From assembly GCA_965371325.1 (NCBI GenBank), contig CBDUXZ010000159.1:1-5466 (forward strand): a stretch of 5,466 nt of DNA, written 5' to 3'. The notes beneath the pieces were generated by a model. The model saw only the letters and a list, made by a program, of their open reading frames with translations, searched no databases and was not told the DNA's origin. The position numbers and the translations under genes were made by a program. The DNA is from CBDUXZ01 sp965371325 [NCBI: uncultured bacterium] (GTDB taxonomy: Bacteria; JAUYMQ01). Positions 1 to 4,992 of the stretch are shown here, piece by piece; the stretch's first letter is position 1; every line of letters starts with the position of its first letter.

Positions 1-95
1 TGAACAACGGGGCCGGGAGCTTCACCTGCAGCGATGTCAGCACGGATGCGAACGGCTGTGCAGCTCAAAAAATACGTCGTCCCCAAAATAATTGA
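1..95 (+). CDS. Possible C-terminal fragment of an unidentified plus-strand protein, cut by the window edge
   Basis: The third forward frame is open from the window edge to a TGA at 93-95 and gives about 30 residues, including the stretch GSFTCSDVSTDANGCAAQ. The first 18 full codons almost all end in G or C, as in the confident genes of this window, and this is the main reason to suspect real coding. Two cysteines (about residues 9 and 19 of the fragment) flanking a Ser/Thr/Asp/Asn-rich segment are reminiscent of the disulfide-bounded C-terminus of secreted or pilin-like proteins, but this is only a resemblance. If real, it converges on the phage genes and could be a host gene bordering a prophage. 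The start and family cannot be seen. A competing minus-strand reading of 37-174 exists. Confidence 0.3.
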   Translation, partial: NNGAGSFTCSDVSTDANGCAAQKIRRPQNN

Positions 96-287
96 CGATT
101 TTCAGATCCAGGTCAAATGGGTCAGCGAAGAGCGTCGTCCGCGAGGAACGTGTGCCTGGCGAATTGCTAATCACGCCCTGGAGCTAGCCTCCTCAAGCTC
201 TTGTTTTCAGCCACAAATTGTAATTCGCCACCCACATGTCAGAAAAATAAGGAGCTCGGAAGAACGGTTGGAACGGAAACGGCGTCC
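96..287. other. Intergenic stretch downstream of the large terminase gene, no clear gene
   Basis: This region is less GC-rich than the gene cluster and has no good ribosome binding site in front of a long frame. A plus-strand frame from 34 to 291 is open but lacks a binding site, overlaps the stop of the terminase gene and resembles nothing known. A minus-strand frame of 45 codons (174 to 37, GTG start) lies 13 bases after a GAGGAGG and is discussed as a speculative finding. I see no intrinsic terminator for the terminase transcript here. Short inverted repeats (GAGCT/AGCTC near 180-200, AAAAT/ATTTT near 86-103) are too weak to call. Confidence 0.5.
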
Positions 288-1952
288 CTAAACCCACCCG
301 AGCGAGATCCCCTGGCGGATCAACGAATACGCTCCCTCTAACGCATCCGGCCCATCGTCGTGGCCGCCACCGTCCGGGACGTACTGCCGCAGCATGTCCA
401 TGAAAACGGGCGAGAGGTTCCGGTTGAACACGATGAAACCATTCGTGATCTTCGGCTCCAGCGACACGATCCGGTGCGTTTTATTCTGAACCGTTTTAAC
501 CGGCTTGCTGGGGAGCTGCCACTGCTTCCCGGCAGCCCGTCGCACCTCCGATTCCCTTCGCAAGTTTTCCACGATGAGCTCCTGAAAGCCGTTCGCTTCC
601 ACCCCGAAGAGCTCGTAGGGTATCCTCTCAAACAGATCGAAAACGTGACGGATTTGCTCCGATGGTCGCTTCCGTTCGCACCAGTCGTCGATCACATAGG
701 CGATCCCGTGTTCATCCACGCCAATGGTCACAATGGCCGCGTAGTCTCCGGAAGGGCCTCCCATCGACGGGTCGAGAAACCCATACCAGGTGAGCTCGTG
801 CATGTAGACCATCCGCCCGTCTTCTTCCATCTCGAGCCCGCTGTGGTGAAGCTTGAAGTACTTGGCCTTGCCCTCCATATCAAAGAGCTGGGTGGAGGGA
901 TCGATCGGATCATTCTGCTTTTCTGCGTTGAAGGCCGCGACGCCGTCCACCGCACGCTGCTCCATTAGACGCAGAAGGGGCTCGCCCTCCGGCCACAGGA
1001 CCCGGGCGTCCCTCTCCATTTCCGCACGGTTGGCCTTGTAAAACGCCTTCGCTTTTTCGGCCCGCTCGGGATCCCGGGCATTCAGCCGGATACTCTTCCA
1101 CTCTTCCCAAAGATCCATACGGGAAGGCCAGTCGATCACGGCTTTGAACTTCCTCGACCGCCAGCCGGGGTTCGCTAGGTTCAGGGTCAAAAGAGAGTTC
1201 GGGCTCATGAGCGTCCCCAGATGCAAGAGCTTTGTCCCCTGATCTCCCGCATTGGCAACGGCCCGCGTCATCCAATTATGGTTCAACTTGCACTGCGCAG
1301 GGGAGCGGGCGATTTCATCGTTCTCCGGGTCGTCGAGCACGATCCATTTGGGTCGGTGCTCCCCAAAGCGCCGCCCGCGAATCTTCCCGCCGGTCCCTAG
1401 CGCGATCATCTTGACCTCCCCTTCCGGCGTCTTGACGATGATTTCGTGCCTCGTCCAGATCCTTCCACGGGCGATGCCCCAGTCGGCCCTCAAGGCTTCA
1501 TTTTCGCAGACCTCGCGCGCGATATCCTCGAGGAATGAGCTCGCCTGAGGGGAGGTATCGCTGATGATGACCCCGAAGGGGAATTCCCCGGGCCTCGTGC
1601 AGGTGAGCCAGAGGGGAAAGGCCAGGGTGGCGATGGTGCTCTTCGCACTCGCGCGCGGGGCTGCGACTGCTAACCGCTCCGGCCCATTGGACGCGGTAAA
1701 CCGCTCGAGTTCCAGGAAAAGGTACTTGTGAAGCTCGCTTGCCGGGTGCTTGAAGTACTCGGGGAGGTAAAGCCGCCCGAACTCCTCAAGACTTTTGTAG
1801 GCGAGAGCCTTTCTTAGATCCCGCTCGTTTACTTCGAGTTGTCGAATCTCTCTGCTTGCGGGATCCCCTCTTCCCCTTGAGGCGTCCGAACGCCTGGTGT
1901 ATTTCTTCCCTCGAGAAGATTTCCGCGACTTTCCTGTACCGTCCTTTTTCAT
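288..1952 (-). CDS. terL: Phage terminase large subunit (packaging ATPase/nuclease)
   Basis: This is the motor of the DNA-packaging machine: an N-terminal ATPase pumps DNA into the prohead through the portal, and a C-terminal RNase H-like nuclease cuts the concatemer. At 554 aa it has the usual length. Residues 1-35 are Lys/Arg/Ser-rich and probably disordered; similarity to other large terminases seems to begin around 38-60. The ATP-binding loop is APRASAKST (98-106), an Ala-substituted Walker A. A conserved GTGGKIRGRRFG (187-197) precedes the Walker B segment WIVLDDPEND (203-212). Nuclease acidic residues fit Asp394 in GFLDPS, Glu452 in GVEANG, and the HDDGPDA cluster (531-537). The start is fixed by an AAGGAGG six bases upstream, although this places the first 55 codons inside the small-subunit gene. 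No portal gene follows. The family call is very secure; which packaging type (cos or pac) it serves cannot be told. Confidence 0.96.
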   Translation of the reverse strand: MKKDGTGKSRKSSRGKKYTRRSDASRGRGDPASREIRQLEVNERDLRKALAYKSLEEFGRLYLPEYFKHPASELHKYLFLELERFTASNGPERLAVAAPRASAKSTIATLAFPLWLTCTRPGEFPFGVIISDTSPQASSFLEDIAREVCENEALRADWGIARGRIWTRHEIIVKTPEGEVKMIALGTGGKIRGRRFGEHRPKWIVLDDPENDEIARSPAQCKLNHNWMTRAVANAGDQGTKLLHLGTLMSPNSLLTLNLANPGWRSRKFKAVIDWPSRMDLWEEWKSIRLNARDPERAEKAKAFYKANRAEMERDARVLWPEGEPLLRLMEQRAVDGVAAFNAEKQNDPIDPSTQLFDMEGKAKYFKLHHSGLEMEEDGRMVYMHELTWYGFLDPSMGGPSGDYAAIVTIGVDEHGIAYVIDDWCERKRPSEQIRHVFDLFERIPYELFGVEANGFQELIVENLRRESEVRRAAGKQWQLPSKPVKTVQNKTHRIVSLEPKITNGFIVFNRNLSPVFMDMLRQYVPDGGGHDDGPDALEGAYSLIRQGISLGWV

Positions 1953-2355
1953 CTTTCCCCTCCTTCATCTCGGTTTTGATGTCCTGCTCCACGCGCTGAT
2001 CGGGCCCGCCTCGCAGGTGATTTCCAAGCCGGATGAGGTTGACGAGATCCGAAAAGGTGGGGTTCACCCCCGGCGGCAGCGGAATGACCCTCTTGGCCAC
2101 CTGCGTAATCCCGGCGTCCACTACCTTTCGCTGCGAAGCCAACCATTCCGCGTGGTCCTGGTCTGCGCTCTCCGCCGCTTCTCGCAGGATGGCCTCACGC
2201 CTCTCTTCCCATTGCCCCTTGATTTGGTAGCGCTCCGCGGTCCGCCAGCTCACCTTGCACCGAGAGGCCACCGTCTGAACCGATCCGGTATCGCGGTACA
2301 CCTGCCACATGGCCTCGATCTTCTCCGGCCGAAGCCTGTTACGATCGTTTGGCAT
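1786..2355 (-). CDS. terS: Putative phage terminase small subunit (DNA-recognition component)
   Basis: A 189-aa protein directly upstream of and overlapping the large terminase gene. Residues about 11-45 form a helix-turn-helix of the kind that starts small terminases (EKIEAMWQVY, then SVQTVASRCKVSWRTAERY). The middle part IPLPPGVNPTFSDLVNLIRL (91-110) and the following LRGGPDQRVE (114-123) match what I know of small-terminase-like proteins in this gene slot. The C-terminus (160-189) is strongly basic. Small subunits form rings that bind the packaging site and hand DNA to the large subunit. The start chosen is the ATG with GGGAGG eight bases upstream; an in-frame ATG eleven codons earlier has no comparably placed site. 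The last 55 codons overlap the TerL start in another frame. The role rests on position plus the HTH and is not proven by sequence alone. Confidence 0.85.
   Translation of the reverse strand: MPNDRNRLRPEKIEAMWQVYRDTGSVQTVASRCKVSWRTAERYQIKGQWEERREAILREAAESADQDHAEWLASQRKVVDAGITQVAKRVIPLPPGVNPTFSDLVNLIRLGNHLRGGPDQRVEQDIKTEMKEGKDEKGRYRKVAEIFSREEIHQAFGRLKGKRGSRKQRDSTTRSKRAGSKKGSRLQKS
1959..1965 (-). promoter_or_regulatory. Ribosome binding site setting the TerL start inside terS
   Basis: A perfect AAGGAGG on the minus strand ends six bases before the ATG at 1952. It lies within the small-terminase coding sequence and is the main evidence that the large subunit really starts upstream of the small-subunit stop. 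Confidence 0.85.
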
Positions 2356-2419
2356 TGATGCGCCCTCCCTTGTGTTCGATCCGCACATAACTGCCTGGGT
2401 CTTCTCCCCTCCTGATTCA

Positions 2420-3103
2420 CTACCGGTTCTCCGCCTTCCGGCCGGTGGATGGTCGGTGGTCCCCTGCCTCACCTTCCAGCGCGCCCTCACCCAGATAGGC
2501 CCGGCAGATAGCCATCAGGGCCTGCCCCCGGCTCATGCCAGGCCCGCCACGATCCTTTGCGGCCTGGATGGCCCGCTCGACCAGTGCCTCGTCCTCCACG
2601 ACGAAGGAGACGACCTGGGGTCGTTCCCGCTCAGCCCGCGCCGCTTCTTCCTTCAGGAACGATTCGAGACCGTCCGGAATCTTGAGACTCTCGAGAAGAT
2701 CGTCGAGCTCCCCTTTCGAATACGGGAGTTGCGATGCGAGATCTTCGAGCGAGACTTCCGCGCTCAGATCATGGACGAGTTTTGCCAGCAAATCGGGAAC
2801 CGGTTGGCCCTTCAACTCATTCAGGTTGATGGAGAGGATCTTGGCCCGGCGGTCGTCAAGATCGACCACCACGCAGGGGAGGGTTTCGTACCCGAGGTCC
2901 TCTTTGCAGATCCGCCAGCGATGCTCGCCGCCCAGGATCTCGAAGCAATCCCCCAGCGGGCGGACGACGAGGGGCTCCACGAGGCCCTCGCGGCGAATGG
3001 ATTCGCGTATCTTGGAGTAGACGTCTTCCGGCACCCGGTTTACGTTCCACAGGTTGGGTTTCATCTGGTCGGCGGGAATATGGACGACTTCAAGCTGTTT
3101 CAT
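2420..3103 (-). CDS. ParB/sulfiredoxin-fold (ParB N-terminal domain) protein
   Basis: A 227-aa protein. Residues about 4-95 form a ParB/Srx-like nucleotide-binding fold: VVHIPADQMKPNLWN, then IRREGLVEPLVVRP, and the signature GGEHRWRIC (58-66), equivalent to GERRxRA in chromosomal ParB. A helical region follows (SLEDLASQLPYSKGELDDLL, 118-137) that could bind DNA as in the ParB central domain. Residues 163-205 (VVSFVVEDEALVERAIQAAK and MSRGQALMAICRAYL) form a C-terminal domain that recurs in phage proteins of this type. No ParA partner is visible, so plasmid-style partitioning is not indicated. Phage proteins of this family have been linked to DNA binding, nuclease or CTPase activity, and the activity here is unknown. 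The start is the ATG overlapping the methylase stop (TGATG), with AAGGAGG five bases upstream, which implies translational coupling to the methylase. Confidence 0.92.
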   Translation of the reverse strand: MKQLEVVHIPADQMKPNLWNVNRVPEDVYSKIRESIRREGLVEPLVVRPLGDCFEILGGEHRWRICKEDLGYETLPCVVVDLDDRRAKILSINLNELKGQPVPDLLAKLVHDLSAEVSLEDLASQLPYSKGELDDLLESLKIPDGLESFLKEEAARAERERPQVVSFVVEDEALVERAIQAAKDRGGPGMSRGQALMAICRAYLGEGALEGEAGDHRPSTGRKAENR

Positions 3104-4125
3104 CACTTCCTCCTTGCAACGACGAGAAGCTCGCGGTTGCGTGCGCGGTGTTGTTCGCTTGAGAGCCCGGTGCAGTGGACATAGCGGATGGCCTCTGCAT
3201 GCTCGACGGGCCGATATTTCCCCACGACCGCCACCAGCTCTTCGAGCGTCGTGTGGGCGTTGCCGTAGGAGATCATCCAAAGGGGAAAGTGCGAGGCATG
3301 CGACAGAAGCTCATCCAGCGCCTGGAGTCCCTCCCGCTTCGAAAACCGGCTGACCCTGGGCGTGAGGGGATGGCCCGCAAGCATTTCATCGAGGGGCCGG
3401 AGGGAGGTTTCGTAGGGCGCGGTGCCGGCGTAAGGGGGGTCCAAATAAAGGACGTCTCCCTTGACCTTTTGAATGAAATCCAGGGCGTCCAGGCGATGCA
3501 CCTCGTGCTGGTGACCGTTGAAAAAGACGCCCTGGTTTACTTGGTGGCGAAGGCGCTCAACGAGGGAGAAGGGATGGCCGTGGATGTTTCGGGCCAGCGC
3601 GTCGCGGACGAAGTTGATGTTCATCGAATCCCAATCGCCCGTCTCCATCTGCTCCACGATGCGCCGCGCTCCGAAGTTCGACATGGGCCTGACCCCAAGA
3701 ACGAATTTCATGAGGAGGAGAAGAAGGAGTGAGCGCTTCGGCTCTGCCATGGAGCGCGCCACGGCGAAGGCGTTATCGAGAAAGATGGCGTGCGCGGTGG
3801 TAACCACCTTCCGCGCAAACCGTTCGCGTATGAACGTCCCGGCTCCCGGATAAGGAACGAACAACCGAAGCGAATCGGCTCGAGTGAGCTTCACGCGATC
3901 GTTTTCGATCAGAGCTCGGCCCACGATCGCCGAACGCTCCGCCCCGTCGTTGCAGACCACGCGATATCCCCTCTCCTTGGCAGCGAGAGAGACCGAACCG
4001 CCACCGAGGAACGCATCGATGAGAACCAGGGCTGCCGCCGACTCACGGAGGAGCCCGAGGAGCTTTTTGACCAAGCGCCTTTTTCCACCTGCATAGGTAA
4101 GCAAAGCACTGAGTTTTCGTCGCAT
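3103..4125 (-). CDS. D12-class (Dam-like) adenine-N6 DNA methyltransferase
   Basis: A 340-aa enzyme expected to transfer a methyl group from S-adenosylmethionine to N6 of adenine in a short DNA site. The N-terminus LLTYAGGKRRLVKKLL (8-23) is the family's AGGK motif that contacts the cofactor. DAFLGGGSVSL (37-47) is motif I, and DVLYLDPPYAGT (224-235) carries the catalytic DPPY motif. WMISYGNA (283-290) fits the late conserved strand. Length and motif order match the D12 family. The target site cannot be read from the sequence; GATC is the classic target but not assured. No restriction endonuclease gene is adjacent, so it looks like an orphan phage methylase, useful for evading restriction or marking DNA. 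The ATG at 4125 is preferred to a GTG at 4149 because AGGAGG sits nine bases before it. The gene is preceded by a structured leader with a terminator. Confidence 0.95.
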   Translation of the reverse strand: MRRKLSALLTYAGGKRRLVKKLLGLLRESAAALVLIDAFLGGGSVSLAAKERGYRVVCNDGAERSAIVGRALIENDRVKLTRADSLRLFVPYPGAGTFIRERFARKVVTTAHAIFLDNAFAVARSMAEPKRSLLLLLLMKFVLGVRPMSNFGARRIVEQMETGDWDSMNINFVRDALARNIHGHPFSLVERLRHQVNQGVFFNGHQHEVHRLDALDFIQKVKGDVLYLDPPYAGTAPYETSLRPLDEMLAGHPLTPRVSRFSKREGLQALDELLSHASHFPLWMISYGNAHTTLEELVAVVGKYRPVEHAEAIRYVHCTGLSSEQHRARNRELLVVARRK

Positions 4126-4134
4126 CGGATGCTC

Positions 4135-4140
4135 CCTCCT
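4135..4140 (-). promoter_or_regulatory. Ribosome binding site fixing the methylase start
   Basis: AGGAGG on the minus strand lies nine bases upstream of the ATG at 4125. A longer reading from the GTG at 4149 would place this site inside the coding sequence, so the shorter protein is preferred. Confidence 0.8.
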
Positions 4141-4155
4141 CGATGACACCAGGCT

Positions 4156-4174
4156 TGCCGGGACGAGCCCGGCA
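4156..4174 (-). promoter_or_regulatory. GC-rich hairpin just upstream of the methylase ribosome binding site
   Basis: A perfect 7-bp stem (TGCCGGG paired with CCCGGCA) closes a 5-base loop. It lies between the terminator T-run and the methylase binding site, about 15 bases before AGGAGG. No T-run follows, so it is not itself a terminator. It could shape the 5' end of the methylase mRNA or form part of a larger leader fold; both are inference. Confidence 0.55.
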
Positions 4175-4183
4175 TTGCGTTAC

Positions 4184-4250
4184 AAAAAAAGCCCGCCAAG
4201 AGTCAGCACTCCATCCCCTTCGGGGTGGAGAACCAACTCCTGGCAGGCTT
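4184..4250 (-). terminator. Long intrinsic (rho-independent) terminator-like hairpin
   Basis: On the minus strand AAGCCTGCCAGGAGT (4250-4236) pairs with ACTCTTGGCGGGCTT (4203-4189) over 15 positions, with two G-U wobbles and no mismatch. Seven T residues follow (4190-4184). Inside, CTCCA/TGGAG and CCCC/GGGG with one bulged A extend the hairpin to a GAA loop. The wobbles would be A-C mismatches in a plus-strand transcript, and no T-run lies on that side, so the signal is oriented for minus-strand RNA. It follows the small cysteine-rich gene by about 70 bases and precedes the methylase, so it either ends the upstream transcript or attenuates transcription into the methylase. Confidence 0.8.
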
Positions 4251-4254
4251 GTCT

Positions 4255-4274
4255 GCGCCCTGACGAAGCGGCGC
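4255..4274 (-). promoter_or_regulatory. Small hairpin preceding the terminator
   Basis: A 5-bp GC stem (GCGCC with GGCGC) closes a 10-base loop, four bases upstream of the terminator stem. Alone it is weak, but with the two following hairpins it makes three consecutive stem-loops in under 120 bases. Confidence 0.4.
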
Positions 4275-4322
4275 TCTACTCACCTTGCGGGAGTATTATC
4301 TCATCGTGGTACGAGTTCTATG

Positions 4323-4778
4323 TTAGCACAATCCGTTTTTTATATGCGTGAAGTGACCTACGCAACCTCCCAATTGCCACATGGGGTTCAGCAGCTGCTC
4401 TCCCGAAGCTCCGATGAACGTCTGAATTCGCCCGCCGCAGCCGCAGAGCGCATCGAATTGGGGTGCCAGCTCGGAAAACCTTTGCTGCTCCGAGTGCGTA
4501 TCCTCGCCCGCAAGCCACTTCTCATCATGCTGTCGACGTAGCGCGTATAGCTCCTGACTGATCTCTTCAATATCACTTCGTCGGCGCTGGCATCTGCAGC
4601 AGTAGGTTCGAAAGTCGAAGGGGGGAAATAACTGTACTCCCGAGCTGTCGCGGTCCATCTTCAGCGCCCGGGCCTTCTGACGCCCTAATTTAAGGACGGC
4701 CCCGTAATCGTAGAAGGCGGCCAGCGCGTCCTTATCGGTGAGTTTGCGCCGTGGAACCCTTCGGACGACCGTGGGCAT
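4323..4778 (-). CDS. Small cysteine-rich, possibly zinc-binding protein of unknown function
   Basis: I do not recognise this 151-aa protein. The N-terminal third is basic (MPTVVRRVPRRK at the start). Cysteines cluster at 60, 61 and 63 (YCCRCQRRR) and at 112 and 114 (LCGCGGRI), with two more at 139 and at the last residue, 151. Pairs of cysteines on either side of a charged helical segment (about 68-105) would fit a zinc ribbon or zinc hairpin split by a helical insert, suggesting nucleic-acid or protein binding; this is inference. No signal peptide or membrane segment is seen. The start is secure: AAGGAGG stands four bases before the ATG. The gene lies alone behind its own promoter-like region and is followed by a terminator, so it may be a separately controlled early gene. 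Confidence 0.8.
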   Translation of the reverse strand: MPTVVRRVPRRKLTDKDALAAFYDYGAVLKLGRQKARALKMDRDSSGVQLFPPFDFRTYCCRCQRRRSDIEEISQELYALRRQHDEKWLAGEDTHSEQQRFSELAPQFDALCGCGGRIQTFIGASGEQLLNPMWQLGGCVGHFTHIKNGLC

Positions 4779-4803
4779 GCTCCCTCCTTCTGCTTTCGCA
4801 AAT

Positions 4804-4817
4804 ATTATTCGAGTAAT
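4804..4817. promoter_or_regulatory. Imperfect palindrome, possible operator
   Basis: ATTATTCGAGTAAT is a 14-base palindrome centred on TCGA with one mismatched pair (T/G). It lies between the predicted transcription start and the ribosome binding site of the cysteine-rich gene, a position where a bound repressor would block transcription. A related TTATTC-GA half lies at 4821-4829. No regulator gene for it can be pointed to with certainty. Confidence 0.4.
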
Positions 4818-4829
4818 CGCTTATTCTGA

Positions 4830-4859
4830 TATGTAGTAAGGGGGTGGCTTTCCTGTCAA
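4830..4859 (-). promoter_or_regulatory. Sigma70-type promoter candidate for the cysteine-rich gene
   Basis: A perfect TTGACA (4859-4854) is followed after 18 bases by TACATA (4835-4830), a weak -10. The region from about 4797 to 4890 is strikingly AT-rich in an otherwise GC-rich window. A second TTGAC-type element (TTGACT, 4880-4875) lies 21 bases upstream of the first. The predicted start would leave a short leader of about 45 bases before the ATG at 4778. Confidence 0.5.
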
Positions 4860-4992
4860 TAATAAAAAGAAGAAAGTCAAAAATTACCGGAACTCCTTCG
4901 AGACCTCTGCATCCCAAACTATCCCGACGTGACTGGCGAGCCCCCTCGAGGTGCACGGGCCTTCCCCGGCCGTCCCGGCGCCGCAGAGCTCC
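4860..4992. other. Intergenic region downstream of the recombinase-associated gene
   Basis: The left part is AT-rich and holds the upstream TTGACT element. The right part (about 4900-4992) is GC-rich with short self-complementary runs such as GGCC/GGCC around a six-base loop. No T-run follows, so I see no intrinsic terminator for the gene at 4993-5427. A minus-strand frame at 4732-4956 has no ribosome binding site and runs through the promoter, so it is not called. Confidence 0.5.

Larger units (their letters stand above)
4150..4251. repeat. Pair of 8-bp direct repeats (CAGGCTTG) flanking the terminator hairpin
   Basis: CAGGCTTG occurs at 4150-4157 and again at 4244-4251, exactly 94 bases apart. 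The right copy forms part of the 5' arm of the terminator stem in minus-strand RNA. The left copy lies after the downstream hairpin and could pair with the same 3' arm. It might be an alternative pairing element or a trace of insertion of the structured unit. Confidence 0.5.
4184..4288 (-). ncRNA. Possible small structured RNA or attenuator leader
   Basis: A -10-like GATAAT (4300-4295, minus strand) would start a transcript near 4288 that runs through the small GC hairpin and ends at the terminator T-run, giving an RNA of about 105 nt. No good -35 element is found at the expected distance, so this could instead be the 3' tail of the upstream mRNA. I recognise no riboswitch class in it. The structure is seen; the existence of a separate RNA is inference. 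Confidence 0.3.

Noticed and set aside
34-291. 85-codon plus-strand frame
   Set aside because: It has no ribosome binding site, no recognisable domain, and overlaps the TerL stop. Another frame fits the G/C-ending codon pattern better over the first 60 bases.
360-968. 202-codon plus-strand frame
   Set aside because: Antisense shadow of the TerL nuclease domain; long reverse frames are expected in GC-rich genes.
2356-2490. Longer terS reading from upstream starts
   Set aside because: The extension overlaps the ParB C-terminus and lacks a well-spaced binding site, whereas the ATG at 2355 has GGGAGG.
2309-3184. 291-codon plus-strand frame
   Set aside because: Antisense to ParB and terS, no binding site, and the minus-strand proteins carry clear family motifs.
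3104-3280. Longer ParB reading from upstream starts
   Set aside because: The extra residues come from reading the end of the methylase in another frame. AAGGAGG and the TGATG junction fix the start at 3103.
3175-3732. 185-codon plus-strand frame
   Set aside because: Antisense shadow of the methylase gene, which has DPPY and AGGK motifs on the other strand.
4126-4149. Longer methylase start at a GTG
   Set aside because: It would put the AGGAGG ribosome binding site inside the coding sequence. The family's conserved start fits the ATG at 4125.
4732-4956. 74-codon minus-strand frame with a hydrophobic stretch
   Set aside because: It has a GTG start without a binding site. The hydrophobic residues come from the AT-rich promoter region, and the frame overlaps the start of the cysteine-rich gene.
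4900-4992. GC-rich inverted repeats after the recombinase-associated gene
   Set aside because: Stems are short and no T-run follows, so they do not support an intrinsic terminator.
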